Assembly (NCBI GenBank): GCA_029555385.1
Contig: JAKPSH010000175.1
Location: forward strand, 1 to 33,439
DNA: 33,439 bases
Reading direction: 5' to 3'
From: Pseudomonadota bacterium
Lineage (GTDB): Bacteria > Bdellovibrionota_C > UBA2361 > SZUA-149
A model generated the notes under the pieces. It saw only the letters and a program-made list of their open reading frames with translations. It was not told the DNA's origin and made no database searches. Positions 24,248-33,062 of this stretch are shown piece by piece. Both the position numbers and the translations under genes were made by a program. Positions within the stretch are counted from its first letter, which is position 1; each line of letters opens with the position of its first letter.

Positions 24248-24613
24248 TTAGAGGATCTGACGGTTTGGATTCCAGCTTTCCCAGCCCTTGCCGCGATCAA
24301 AAAAGACAGCGTGGTGATCGTGAGGAAGCCGGACGACTTTAATCCGATCCACGCGAAATCCCGGCCGGTGCGGTAAATTGGGAGTGAGAAAAATTACATT
24401 AGGCCGCACGGCGGAAACGATCGTGCCGCTGTCGTTCGGATCAATTGCGACAGTGAACCCTTCTTCCAGGCTGACAAAATGAATCGCACAGTCAGTAGGT
24501 ATAAGAGAACTTATTTTCACCGGAACGGAAAACGGCGCAGCTTTATCTGGAACTATGCAGAGTTCGGGATTTTCCTTATCCTTTGTTACGCCGCTGAACA
24601 GACCGAGAATCAT
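24248..24613 (-). CDS. Small protein of unknown function
   Basis: This 121-residue protein is not recognised. GAGGGG lies 8 bases before the ATG, so the frame is probably real although it is isolated. It has no signal peptide or membrane segment. The middle is beta-rich (VPVKISSLIPTDCAIHFVSL, then GFTVAIDPNDSGTIVS), followed by FRVDRIKVVRLPHDHHAVFF. The layout is loosely like a divergent PilZ or SH3-like barrel, but the diagnostic RxxxR motif is missing, so I do not call it that. A weak promoter (TTGACG and TAATTC, 17 bp apart) lies at 24687-24715 on the minus strand. Confidence 0.55.
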   Translation of the reverse strand: MILGLFSGVTKDKENPELCIVPDKAAPFSVPVKISSLIPTDCAIHFVSLEEGFTVAIDPNDSGTIVSAVRPNVIFLTPNLPHRPGFRVDRIKVVRLPHDHHAVFFDRGKGWESWNPNRQIL

Positions 24614-24686
24614 GACTAGAGCCCCTCTTTTTGTTAATGTCCTATCCCGCAGTTTAGATGCTCAGCCGCACCGGAACAGTGCTTTT

Positions 24687-24715
24687 GAATTAAATAGCAG
24701 AAAAACGGTCGTCAA
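24687..24715 (-). promoter_or_regulatory. Candidate promoter of the small unknown gene
   Basis: On the minus strand, TTGACG (24710-24715) and TAATTC (24687-24692) are 17 bp apart, about 74 bp before the ATG at 24613. Confidence 0.35.
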
Positions 24716-24802
24716 TTGCCAATGACGCGGGAATGGGTCGGGCTGCGTCTAATTGGTCACGAAACCGGTATTCTTATTGGTTGATTAAGGAGGACGCTTC
24801 GA

Positions 24803-25576
24803 ATGCTGTCAGTTAAGGGATTAATTGTATTTATTACGGGGGCCTCGAGCGGTATTGGAGAAGCGTGTGCCCATGTATTTGCTGAACAGGGTGCCCGGCT
24901 CGTTGTTTGTGCGCGCCGGATGGATCGTCTGCAAAAGCTCGATGCCGAACTTCGTGCCAAATATGGTGTTGAGTTACTTGCGCTGCAGCTCGATGTGCGA
25001 AGTCACGCAAAGGTGCACGAGACTATATCCGGGTTGCCGGAGAACTGGAGAGAAATCGACGTCATCATTAATAACGCTGGGCTGGCTGTAGGAAAAGACA
25101 AACTGCATGAAGCGCGCGTTGAGCACTGGGAACAGATGATTGATACCAATGTCAAAGGATTGCTCTATGTGACGCGCGAGATTCTGCCGGGCATGGTCGC
25201 GAGGAACCGGGGACATGTGATTAATATTGGCTCAATAGCCGGGCATGAGGCGTATTCCGGCGGCAGTGTATACTGTGCAACGAAAAGTGCCGTGCGTTCG
25301 ATAAGCCGAGCACTGCAAATGGATGTTCTTGGTTCGGATGTGCGCGTCAGTTCCGTGGATCCGGGATTTACCGATACTGAATTTAGTTTGGTTCGCTTCG
25401 GATATGATCGTACGGCGGCTGAAGAAGTTTACCGCGGCATGAGGCCGCTGAGCGCGGCTGATATTGCGGATGCAGTGTTATACTGCGCGACACGCCCGGC
25501 GCATGTAAATATCAGTGAGATGCTTATTCTGCCTACCGATATGGCCTCAGCTACGCAGATTTATCGTCGAACATGA
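24803..25576 (+). CDS. YdfG-like short-chain dehydrogenase (3-hydroxy acid dehydrogenase)
   Basis: This 257-residue classical SDR has the cofactor motif TGASSGIGEA near the N-terminus, NNAGLAVG, the catalytic Ser in INIGSIAGH and YCATK with Tyr and Lys. The Arg-rich stretch after strand 2 (CARRMDRL) favours NADP(H). The C-terminal part, VYRGMRPLSAADIADAV then PAHVNISEMLILPTDMAS, matches the YdfG group, which oxidises L-allo-threonine, serine and 3-hydroxypropionate-type substrates. A perfect ribosome site, AAGGAGG, lies nine bases upstream. It is a single gene running into the convergent clpB end. Confidence 0.9.
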   Translation: MLSVKGLIVFITGASSGIGEACAHVFAEQGARLVVCARRMDRLQKLDAELRAKYGVELLALQLDVRSHAKVHETISGLPENWREIDVIINNAGLAVGKDKLHEARVEHWEQMIDTNVKGLLYVTREILPGMVARNRGHVINIGSIAGHEAYSGGSVYCATKSAVRSISRALQMDVLGSDVRVSSVDPGFTDTEFSLVRFGYDRTAAEEVYRGMRPLSAADIADAVLYCATRPAHVNISEMLILPTDMASATQIYRRT

Positions 25577-25613
25577 TTGCCGGACCGCAGTTTCGGACAA
25601 GGCGGTGCCGCGG

Positions 25614-28244
25614 CTATTGTGCGGCTCCGTCGCGGAACTGTTGATCGACCTTGAAATGCAGTTTTTCCTCCTTCACGCCGACTTCGACCTTGCAGTCGCC
25701 GGGAATCTCCCCGGCGATGATCGCACGAGCAAGCGGAGTTTCCAAATGCCGCTGAATGTAACGCTTCAGCGGGCGAGCACCGTATGCCGGCTCAAATCCA
25801 GCGTCAGCAATATGCTTTATCGCGGCATCGCTGAGTTCGAGTTGGATATGCCGATCGGCCAGACGTGCCGTAACGTGTTTTACTTGCAGCAGGACGATCG
25901 ACGCAATTTCCTCGCGGCTCAGTGGTTTAAACATGACGATATCATCGACCCGGTTGAGAAATTCCGGGCGGAAATGCAGCCGCAGTTCCCGCAGCACGGA
26001 TTCCCTGGCGTTATCAGTGATTTCTCCTTGAGGAGTTATGCCGGCAAGCAGCGTATGGGAGCCGATGTTTGAAGTCATGATGATCACGGTATTCTTGAAA
26101 TCGACGGTTCGTCCGTGGGAGTCTGTCAGACGCCCGTCATCGAGAATTTGCAGCAATACATTAAAAACATCCGGTGCGGCTTTATCTATTTCGTCAAATA
26201 AAATAACCGAATAAGGTTTTCTTCTCACGGCTTCGGTGAGCTGTCCGCCTTCATCATAACCTATATATCCCGGTGGCGCGCCAACAAGCCTCGATACGGA
26301 ATGCTTCTCCATGTATTCGCTCATGTCGATCCGCGTCATATTTTCCTCGGTGTCGAACAGCGCCTCCGCGAGACTGCGCGCAAGCTCGGTCTTGCCCACT
26401 CCTGTCGGTCCGAGAAAAATAAAAGAACCAATAGGTCTTTTCGGGTCTTTGATCCCTGAGCGGGCACGAAGCACCGCATCGGCGACAAACGACACCGCGT
26501 CGTCCTGACCAACAACACGCTCGTGCAGCACGCTGTCCAGCCGCAGCAGCTTTTCACGTTCGCCTTCCATCAGGCGCATCACGGGAATGCCTGTCCATTT
26601 CGCCACAATTTCCGCGATTTCTTGATCAGTCACCTGCTCGCTGAGCAGACGCTTTTCGTTGGTATCTGAGAGAATGTTCACCTGCTGTTCGAGTTCCCGC
26701 TCAAGTGCCGGAAGGCGTCCGTGCTTAAGCTCGGCCGCTCGCTCTAGATCGTACGCCAACTCGGCCTTTTCAATATCACGGCGGACCTGTTCAATTTGCT
26801 CGCGCAGCGCCTGTACCGCATGAATAGACTTTTTCTCCTCTTCCCATTGCGCGCGCATCACATCGGAAACGCCTCGCAGATCGGCAAGTTCCCGGCGCAG
26901 TGCCTCCAGGCGGTCGAGGCTTGCTTTATCTGTTTCGCGTTTCAGCGCCGCTTCTTCGATTTCCAGCTGCATGACTCGCCGTGTAAGATCGTCTAGTTCT
27001 GCCGGCATGGAATCGATTTCTGTGCGAATCATCGCACAAGCTTCATCAATCAAATCAATTGCCTTATCAGGCAGGAAGCGGTCACTGATATAGCGGTGAG
27101 ATAACACGGCGGCTGAAACAAGGGCGTTGTCCTGTATCCGCACGCCGTGATGCACTTCGAAGCGTTCTTTCAGCCCGCGCAAAATAGAAATCGTATCCTC
27201 TACATCAGGTTGATCAACAAGCACTGGCTGAAAACGCCGTTCTAACGCCGCGTCTTTCTCTATATGCTGGCGGTATTCGTCAAGCGTTGTCGCGCCGATG
27301 CAGTGCAGTTCGCCGCGAGCCAGCATCGGTTTAAGCATGTTGCCCGCGTCAATTGCGCCTTCCGCCTTTCCGGCGCCGACAATCAGGTGCATTTCATCAA
27401 TAAACATGACTACGCGGCCTTCGGACTGCTTGATTTCGTTAAGCACAGCCTTAAGCCGTTCTTCAAATTCACCGCGGTACTTTGCGCCGGCCACCAAAGC
27501 TCCCATATCCAGCGCAAACAGTGTTTTATCCCGCAATCCCTCCGGGACATCGCCGCGCACGATGCGCTGGGCAAGACCTTCAACAATCGCGGTCTTGCCG
27601 ACGCCCGGCTCACCGATGAGCACAGGATTGTTCTTGGTTTTTCGTGAAAGTATCCGAATTACACGGCGAATTTCGGCATCCCGGCCGATAACCGGTTCCA
27701 GCTTCCCGCGCTGAGCTTCCCGCACCAAATCGCGGCCATATTTTTCCAGCGCTTCGTAAGTTGCCTCTGGATTTGCACCCTGCACCCGCTGACTTCCGCG
27801 CACGGAGGCCAGCGCGCCAAGGAACTTTTCCCTTGTCACAAGAAATCCCTTAAGCAATCTTCCTGCCGGGGAGTTGGGACCCTCATCGATCATCACCAGC
27901 ACGAGATGTTCAACCGATATGTATTCATCGCGCAGTCTTTTTGCTTCCTCCTCAGCCAGCACGAGAAGCTGCCCCATGCGGTGTGTGAAATACGCATGCC
28001 CCGGGGCTGTTCCCGATACTGTAACACGCGGTCTTTTGCTCAATTCATTTTCTAAATCGTTGATAAACAGCTCAAGGTTTACTTCGAGCTTCTTGAGCAA
28101 GCGCGGCAGCAACCCATCTTTTTGCTGCGTCAAGGCAAGGAGCAGATGTTCCACATCGACTCCTTGATGGTTTTGGCGAAGTGCTAGATTCTGCGCCTCG
28201 TGGAGTGCTTGCTGGCATTTTTGCGTTAAGCGATTTGCATCCAT
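25614..28244 (-). CDS. clpB: Disaggregase chaperone ClpB
   Basis: This 876-residue AAA+ Hsp100 protein threads aggregated proteins through its hexamer pore together with DnaK/DnaJ. The N-domain (1-145) is complete. The first ATPase module has Walker A GEPGVGKT (211-218) and [16 protein letters not shown]. The ClpB-specific coiled-coil middle domain (about 400-530) is present, as is the second module with Walker A GPTGVGKT (about 611-618). There is no IGF-type loop for ClpP, consistent with ClpB and not ClpA. Length is close to the usual 850-880. It follows the DnaJ-like gene by 15 bp in one operon. Confidence 0.97.
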   Translation of the reverse strand: MDANRLTQKCQQALHEAQNLALRQNHQGVDVEHLLLALTQQKDGLLPRLLKKLEVNLELFINDLENELSKRPRVTVSGTAPGHAYFTHRMGQLLVLAEEEAKRLRDEYISVEHLVLVMIDEGPNSPAGRLLKGFLVTREKFLGALASVRGSQRVQGANPEATYEALEKYGRDLVREAQRGKLEPVIGRDAEIRRVIRILSRKTKNNPVLIGEPGVGKTAIVEGLAQRIVRGDVPEGLRDKTLFALDMGALVAGAKYRGEFEERLKAVLNEIKQSEGRVVMFIDEMHLIVGAGKAEGAIDAGNMLKPMLARGELHCIGATTLDEYRQHIEKDAALERRFQPVLVDQPDVEDTISILRGLKERFEVHHGVRIQDNALVSAAVLSHRYISDRFLPDKAIDLIDEACAMIRTEIDSMPAELDDLTRRVMQLEIEEAALKRETDKASLDRLEALRRELADLRGVSDVMRAQWEEEKKSIHAVQALREQIEQVRRDIEKAELAYDLERAAELKHGRLPALERELEQQVNILSDTNEKRLLSEQVTDQEIAEIVAKWTGIPVMRLMEGEREKLLRLDSVLHERVVGQDDAVSFVADAVLRARSGIKDPKRPIGSFIFLGPTGVGKTELARSLAEALFDTEENMTRIDMSEYMEKHSVSRLVGAPPGYIGYDEGGQLTEAVRRKPYSVILFDEIDKAAPDVFNVLLQILDDGRLTDSHGRTVDFKNTVIIMTSNIGSHTLLAGITPQGEITDNARESVLRELRLHFRPEFLNRVDDIVMFKPLSREEIASIVLLQVKHVTARLADRHIQLELSDAAIKHIADAGFEPAYGARPLKRYIQRHLETPLARAIIAGEIPGDCKVEVGVKEEKLHFKVDQQFRDGAAQ

Positions 28245-28259
28245 ATCTATTCCATTACC

Positions 28260-29273
28260 CTATGATTGCGATGTGCGCGGATTAAAGCTGGAGACTTGCT
28301 GCAACTGCTCAAAAAGACGCTTTTCCTCACTGCTCAGGTGCCTGGGCAAGGCGATCTTAAGTTCAACGAACATATCGCCCCGGACAGTTTCGTTAATCGC
28401 TAGTCCTTTCCCTTTGAGCCGCAGCGTCTGGCCGCTCTGTGACCCTGGAGGGACACTGATCGCAACGGTGCCGTCGAGTGTAGTCACTTGAACTTTTGCA
28501 CCAAGAGCCGCTTCCCAGGGGCTAAGCGGCAATGTGTAATGAATCGTGTGACCCTCGGCGCGAAAATGCGGATGGGGGTTGAGGCGAATTCTCAGCAAGA
28601 GATCTCCCGCTTTCCCGCTCCGGCCTTTTGCGCCTTGGCCAGCCAGGCGGATTACTTTGCCTTCAGTGATCCCGGCGGGAATCTTGACCTGATATGTCTT
28701 GGTCTTGCGCTGCAGAGTTCCCCGCTCATCGTACTCGGAAATTTCGAGAGCTATGTTGCGTACCGCGCCGCGAAATGCTTCTTCCAGTGTGACTGCTAAT
28801 TCCGCTTCTGTGGGTGCAGGCGGTCTTTCTCTCATTTTCCCCGCACGCGAAGAATGGCCGCGAGATCTCGGATCGAAATCAAATCCGGCGCCCGTATCAC
28901 CAAAGAGCGAATTAAAAAAGTCGCTGAAACCTCCTCCGCTTCCGAACTGAAAAGAAAAACCTTTGCCGCCGGTTGCTGTGCCCGCTTGGCCCATAAAGCT
29001 TCCGAAAAGGTCTTCCCACCCGGGCGGTGGTGTGAACTCCTGACCAGCTTTCCAGTTTTCGCCAAGGGCATCATAGCGTTGCCGCTTCTCGGGATCTTTC
29101 AGTACTTCGTAGGCTTCACTGAGCTGTTTGAATTTTTCTTCAGCGTCAGGGTTTTTGTTGACGTCAGGATGATACTTGCGGGCAAGCTTGCGGTAAGCTT
29201 TCGTTATCTCCTGCGGCGATGCCGTGCGGCTGACTCCTAATGTCTCGTAATAATCCTGAAATTTGACTGTCAC
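28260..29273 (-). CDS. cbpA: CbpA-type DnaJ co-chaperone
   Basis: This 337-residue class B J-protein has a J domain (1-70) with the HPD motif at 35-37 in [10 protein letters not shown] Gly/Phe-rich region (about 75-135) and two C-terminal substrate-binding beta domains follow. The CxxCxGxG zinc region of true DnaJ is absent, so it is CbpA-like. It stimulates DnaK ATP hydrolysis and delivers clients. It is transcribed ahead of clpB from a strong promoter, forming a compact disaggregation operon. DnaK itself is not in the window. Confidence 0.94.
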   Translation of the reverse strand: MTVKFQDYYETLGVSRTASPQEITKAYRKLARKYHPDVNKNPDAEEKFKQLSEAYEVLKDPEKRQRYDALGENWKAGQEFTPPPGWEDLFGSFMGQAGTATGGKGFSFQFGSGGGFSDFFNSLFGDTGAGFDFDPRSRGHSSRAGKMRERPPAPTEAELAVTLEEAFRGAVRNIALEISEYDERGTLQRKTKTYQVKIPAGITEGKVIRLAGQGAKGRSGKAGDLLLRIRLNPHPHFRAEGHTIHYTLPLSPWEAALGAKVQVTTLDGTVAISVPPGSQSGQTLRLKGKGLAINETVRGDMFVELKIALPRHLSSEEKRLFEQLQQVSSFNPRTSQS

Positions 29274-29315
29274 TTAGCGTTCCTAATGATATGTGATGAA
29301 TGCCGTAACTCTTTT

Positions 29316-29344
29316 TTTATAAGCACGCACTTATACTTTGTCAA
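29316..29344 (-). promoter_or_regulatory. Near-consensus promoter of cbpA-clpB with inverted repeat in spacer
   Basis: On the minus strand, TTGACA (29339-29344) and TATAAA (29316-29321) are exactly 17 bp apart. The inverted repeat TATAAG-N6-CTTATA (29318-29335) lies across the spacer and -10 box, so a bound dimer would block RNA polymerase. The layout suggests repressor control and not a heat-shock sigma factor. It is not CIRCE or HAIR. Confidence 0.7.
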
Positions 29345-29395
29345 AATAGATACTTAGGGCTAAATAGGACATGACTGTATGTAGGAACGCATTTT

Positions 29396-30997
29396 GTGTT
29401 TGGGCCGGCAGAACTTTTCCTTTGGTGCTTTTGGAGACTGCTTCCGAAGCGGCCGCGCGCGGTCTTGAGCAGAATCATACGCCAGGTGCAGGCGCGTGCG
29501 CAGATCACGGTTCCACATACAGAAACCTGGGTCTATGCGTTCAGCCGGGAGACGCGCAGTCTTTTCGGTGGGGGTTTGGCGCCTGGTTTTGCTGCGCTCC
29601 TGGATCAAGGCGAAGCAAATCAAGAACCGGCTGTCCGGATTCCGTATTCGGTTGTTTGCACTTGCTTTAATGAAGAGCATACGATAGCGGCGCTCCTTGA
29701 TTCGCTTCTGCATCAAACAGCCGTTCCTGCTGAAGTAATTATTTACGATGCGGCATCCACTGACCGTACTTTGGCAGTGATTGATCAATGGCGCCGAGAG
29801 GTCGAGCCGTCCTTCGCCCTTCGTGTTGCCGCAGGTGATCGTGTTCCCATCGCGCAAGGGCGAAATCAGGCTGCCGCGGAGGCGCAAGAACAGATACTTG
29901 TCTTTGCGGATGCCGGCACATCGCTTGATCGTGCATGGGCTGAACGTTTGCTTGCGCCGTTTGCACACCGTCCTGAGACAGAAGTTTCGATGGGCTGGTA
30001 CCGGCCAATTACGCGAAATATATTCGAGGAGAGCGCCGCGTATTTTATTGTGCCGCGTCTTGATGCGGTTAATCCGATGGTTTTTCTGCCGTCGGCGAGA
30101 TCTCTGGCTGTGCGGCGAGATGTCTTTACCGCGGTCGGGGGATTTCCGGAGCATTTGACATTTGCTGGGGAAGATACTCTTTTCGATTACTACTTGAAAA
30201 CAGCAGTAAAACACGCGGCGTTTGTTCCTGATGCCATTGTTCATTGGCGGATGCCCGAAGGCATTTGGGCGTTGGCGCGCACTATTTATCGTTATGCGCG
30301 CGGGGATGCTGAAGGCGGTATGATGTTTTGGGACTACTATCTAAGGCTTGTTGATTCGTGCTTTAAGTGTGCACTTGAACTTGTGCTGCTGGCAATGCTC
30401 GCCCTTTTTTATTCAATGGTTCCCGGCCGCATGATGGGATTTCTGCTGGCCGTTCTTTGCTTGAGTCTTGTTTTTCGCGGTCTGCGGCTTGCGGGCGGAT
30501 ATCAGCCTTTTGCCGGCCGGCGCTTAACACTTGTGCGTTGTTTGTCCCGTTTAGCGGCGCTAAAGCTGATGCTTTGTTGTCAGTGTGCGGGATTCATGCA
30601 TGGCCTCCGGCTGCTTACCGGCGCCGAAAGGCGGCGGATCGGCAAAGCAAAAACGGGGCATGTTGTGCTTATGTCCGGGCATTACGTGGAGTATGCGCCT
30701 GATGACCAGAGGACACATCAGGTTTTACAGCTTTTGCAGGCCGGTTGGTACGTGACGGTAGTTTACGCGCAAACCTCGGATATGCCGGGTGCTCAACGTC
30801 CACTTTTCGCTCATCCGCAGCTTGAGCAGCATTTACGCAGCCACTTTGATATTGACGCCTGGTGGGGCAAACATGAGCCGTATTTCAGCGGACCGCTGCG
30901 CAAGCTTAGCTACGTTGACGTCTGTAATGATTCCCTATCCCGCTCCTTAGCCGGCAATTTGGAAGCCCTCGGGGCGAGCCCGCTGAAGCGCGATTAA
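29396..30997 (+). CDS. GT2 glycosyltransferase with membrane segments and a GT-B-like tail
   Basis: This 533-residue protein starts at a GTG with AGGA nine bases upstream. The N-terminal 80 residues precede a GT-A domain starting YSVVCTCFNEEHTIAALLDS. This domain has IIYDAASTDRT, a FADAGTS metal site and FAGEDTLFDYYL as the acceptor motif. Two or three hydrophobic segments (about 320-400) anchor it. The last 115 residues (from about 418: GHVVLMSGHYVEYAPDD) look like the first half of a second, GT-B-type sugar-binding domain that stops early. The product would work on lipid-linked or surface glycans. It lies apart from the main polysaccharide locus, between the chaperone operon and the tRNA gene. 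Confidence 0.85.
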   Translation: MFGPAELFLWCFWRLLPKRPRAVLSRIIRQVQARAQITVPHTETWVYAFSRETRSLFGGGLAPGFAALLDQGEANQEPAVRIPYSVVCTCFNEEHTIAALLDSLLHQTAVPAEVIIYDAASTDRTLAVIDQWRREVEPSFALRVAAGDRVPIAQGRNQAAAEAQEQILVFADAGTSLDRAWAERLLAPFAHRPETEVSMGWYRPITRNIFEESAAYFIVPRLDAVNPMVFLPSARSLAVRRDVFTAVGGFPEHLTFAGEDTLFDYYLKTAVKHAAFVPDAIVHWRMPEGIWALARTIYRYARGDAEGGMMFWDYYLRLVDSCFKCALELVLLAMLALFYSMVPGRMMGFLLAVLCLSLVFRGLRLAGGYQPFAGRRLTLVRCLSRLAALKLMLCCQCAGFMHGLRLLTGAERRRIGKAKTGHVVLMSGHYVEYAPDDQRTHQVLQLLQAGWYVTVVYAQTSDMPGAQRPLFAHPQLEQHLRSHFDIDAWWGKHEPYFSGPLRKLSYVDVCNDSLSRSLAGNLEALGASPLKRD

Positions 30998-31004
30998 CCA
31001 CAGC

Positions 31005-31034
31005 TTGCGCTAATAAAATGTTTTGTGCTTTATT
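31005..31034 (+). promoter_or_regulatory. Candidate promoter of tRNA-Ala
   Basis: TTGCGC (31005-31010) and TTTATT (31029-31034) are 18 bp apart, about 26 bp before the tRNA. Confidence 0.3.
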
Positions 31035-31059
31035 GTAGCGCGCGGTTGTATCCGTGTAT

Positions 31060-31132
31060 GGGCCCGTAGCTCAGCTGGGAGAGCGCTTGACTGGCAGTCA
31101 AGAGGTCGCCGGTTCGATCCCGACCGGGTCCA
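31060..31132 (+). tRNA. tRNA-Ala (anticodon GGC)
   Basis: This 73-base tRNA folds with acceptor GGGCCCG/CGGGTCC, D arm GCTC/GAGC and anticodon stem CTTGA/TCAAG around CTGGCAG (anticodon GGC). The variable loop is AGGTC and the T-loop is TTCGATC. The G3-U70 wobble pair, the alanine identity element, is present. The T stem GCCGG/CCGAC has one C-A mismatch (50:64). CCA is not encoded. The 3' end is the probable target of the integrase just downstream, so it also marks attL. Confidence 0.95.
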
Positions 31133-31178
31133 CTTAACCTACTTTAACGAAACCCAACAAATCCGGCACTTAGCGAAA

Positions 31179-31198
31179 AAGATTCATTAACGAATCTT
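31179..31198. repeat. Inverted repeat near the island edge
   Basis: AAGATTC (31179-31185) and GAATCTT (31192-31198) surround six bases. It lies between the tRNA and the integrase and may be an integrase, excisionase or regulator site. Confidence 0.45.
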
Positions 31199-31227
31199 AT
31201 CGCGTATTGCTCGCTTTTCACCTAAAT

Positions 31228-31246
31228 GGTAACCCAGAGGTAACCC
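31228..31246 (+). repeat. Direct repeats GGTAACCC, candidate integrase arm sites
   Basis: Two copies of GGTAACCC (31228-31235, 31239-31246) are spaced 11 bp apart, about one helical turn. They lie just inside the element, where arm-type integrase sites are usual. Confidence 0.45.
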
Positions 31247-31297
31247 GGCGACAGGCTTTTTCACTGTGCGGCACTTTGACGTGGGATTCATGCGCTT

Positions 31298-32491
31298 GTG
31301 GAAACCAGAGTTCGACTGACCAAGACATTCATCGAGAAGCACGCACTTGCGTTATCGGCGAGCGGTGACGAACGTGCTGTCTTCCAAGATACGGAAGTGC
31401 GGGGCCTTGTGCTGCGTGTTTCTTCTTCTGGCAGAAAGACATTTTCGGTCCTTAAGAAGCTGAACGGCCGGCCGCTTCGCATCACTCTCGGAACCTTTCC
31501 GGATCTGTCCGTGGAACAGGCGCGAAAGCGCGCTCAAGAAGTTCTCTCTGATATCGCGCTCGGTGTTAATCCGAACGAAGAAAAAATGGCACGGCGGGAT
31601 GAGCTGACGTTCGGCGAGTTATTCGAGCTTTACCTGGAGAAATATGCCAAGCCGCGGAAGAAATCCTGGGAAGAAGAGGACCAAAAGCGGTATGAGCGCG
31701 ATCTGAGCCACTGGGCCAACAGGCGCATTTCTTCAATAAATCGCAGTGAAATCGAATCGCTGCATGTGTCGATGAAGCGAAACAGCGGGCCATATGCCGC
31801 AAACCGTGTCTTTGCTCTGCTGCACTCGCTGTACAACCGTGCGGTAGAGTGGCAGCTTCTTGAGAAGAATCCCGCGACGGGCATTAAGAAGTTTCCGGAG
31901 AATCCACGGAAGCGCTTTCTTGACGATACTGAAATGCCTGCCTTCTTGCGAGCTCTGAATCAAGAAACCAACCAAGACTTGCGCGACTTTGTTTGGCTGG
32001 CTCTCTTTACCGGGGCCAGAAAGGCGAACATTCTTGCTATGCGCTGGGAGGAGTTGGACCTCGGGAACAGTCTTTGGATTATCCCGGAAACAAAAAGTGG
32101 AGCGTCTCAAGCTGTGCCGCTTCTCCCAAAAGCCGTAGCGCTGCTAAAGAAACGGAAGAACGCGAGCCGAAGTGAGTTTGTTTTCCCGGGAACGGGCAGA
32201 TACGGCCACTTAATAGACCCTAAACGTGCCTTCCGTAGCCTGCTTAAGCGAGCCGGGATAACGCAGCGTACAACTATCCACGATCTGCGCCGAACGGTCG
32301 GTTCGCAACTTGCACAAACCAATGCCAATGCCTTCATTATCCAGCGTGCGCTCGGGCACAAGAGTCTTGCTGCTACCAAGGTTTACACTCAGCTCGATCA
32401 TCAGTCTGTAAGGCAGTCATTGAAGGCAGCAACGAGTAAAATGCTCCGGGCTGGGAGACGAAAGGGGCCAAGGAAACGGCAGGTGGCCTGA
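31298..32491 (+). CDS. int: P4-type tyrosine integrase of a tRNA-Ala genomic island
   Basis: This 397-residue site-specific recombinase has an N-terminal DUF4102-type arm-binding domain (about 5-95), a core-binding domain (about 105-200) and a catalytic domain with the full set: Arg241 in GARKAN, Lys266, His328 and Arg331 in HDLRR, His354 in GHKS and Tyr363 in KVYTQL. It appears intact. It starts at a GTG 165 bp after tRNA-Ala and points away from it, the usual layout for islands that insert into tRNA 3' ends. The tail is strongly basic (GRRKGPRKRQ). The far end of the island is outside the window. Confidence 0.96.
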   Translation: METRVRLTKTFIEKHALALSASGDERAVFQDTEVRGLVLRVSSSGRKTFSVLKKLNGRPLRITLGTFPDLSVEQARKRAQEVLSDIALGVNPNEEKMARRDELTFGELFELYLEKYAKPRKKSWEEEDQKRYERDLSHWANRRISSINRSEIESLHVSMKRNSGPYAANRVFALLHSLYNRAVEWQLLEKNPATGIKKFPENPRKRFLDDTEMPAFLRALNQETNQDLRDFVWLALFTGARKANILAMRWEELDLGNSLWIIPETKSGASQAVPLLPKAVALLKKRKNASRSEFVFPGTGRYGHLIDPKRAFRSLLKRAGITQRTTIHDLRRTVGSQLAQTNANAFIIQRALGHKSLAATKVYTQLDHQSVRQSLKAATSKMLRAGRRKGPRKRQVA

Positions 32492-32651
32492 GGATTTTGC
32501 CCGGTCGAAGCGTCATTAGGTAAGCTTTGCGCAAGAGTTGTTCAAGAGTCTTGTGTTTGGGATGACTCAAGCGGCAAATCAACGGCAATAACAATCCGAG
32601 ATGCGCTGCTGAGCCCACCCCGCAAGGGGAAAGGTCAGAGCTTACGCCGCA
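32492..32651. other. Non-coding gap downstream of integrase
   Basis: There is no supportable gene. A short CCCC-GCAA-GGGG hairpin (32618-32629) with a stable tetraloop lies between the convergent integrase and membrane-protein genes and may help end transcription, but it has no T-run. Confidence 0.35.
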
Positions 32652-33062
32652 TTAATCAAAGACCCATTGATATACACCACCAATATCCAGTGCAAAGATA
32701 AGGTAGGCCAAGAAGACACCAAATGGTATATAGCAAAACGCTAACAACCTTCGCTTCAAACTAGGTATTCGATTAGTCACTCTATAGAGGCAGAATGTAA
32801 TCAGCACGTAGAGTGCTAGTTTCGCAGCGTCGATGTACCAGAGATCGGCATACACGTGCGGCGGGACTAATTTCGGATCGGGAGAATCGGGGCTCGGCCA
32901 ATGACCATAAGCTATGTAAACAGCCCAGGCCATGTCATACGCCACTGTCCACTGCAACGGATAAATCGGGGCGATGGCACAGAAGATGAGCGTAATCCAG
33001 TCAACATGCCTGCCCCCCACCTGGAGACGCTCCCAAATTCTATCCACGCTGCTTGTGCTCAT
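32652..33062 (-). CDS. Small integral membrane protein of unknown function (island cargo)
   Basis: This 136-residue protein has about four hydrophobic segments: two near 21-55 (WITLIFCAIAPIYPL and AWAVYIAYG), one near 80-97 (AKLALYVLITFCLY) and one near 107-128 (FCYIPFGVFLAYLIFALDIG). A short Pro/Asp-rich loop (SPDSPDPKLVPP) lies in the middle. Its ATG overlaps the stop of the upstream gene as ATGA, so the two are translated together and probably act together. I do not recognise the family. It lies within the integrated island. Confidence 0.72.
   Translation of the reverse strand: MSTSSVDRIWERLQVGGRHVDWITLIFCAIAPIYPLQWTVAYDMAWAVYIAYGHWPSPDSPDPKLVPPHVYADLWYIDAAKLALYVLITFCLYRVTNRIPSLKRRLLAFCYIPFGVFLAYLIFALDIGGVYQWVFD

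Noticed and set aside
25515..26072. 185-codon plus-strand open frame over the end of clpB
   Set aside because: It is antisense to the conserved ClpB C-terminal domain and overlaps the SDR end; the peptide has no recognisable motif.
29360..30244. 294-codon minus-strand open frame
   Set aside because: It lies opposite the GT2 domain, which has clear motifs. The peptide is Arg/Lys/Cys-rich and low-quality, typical of a shadow frame.
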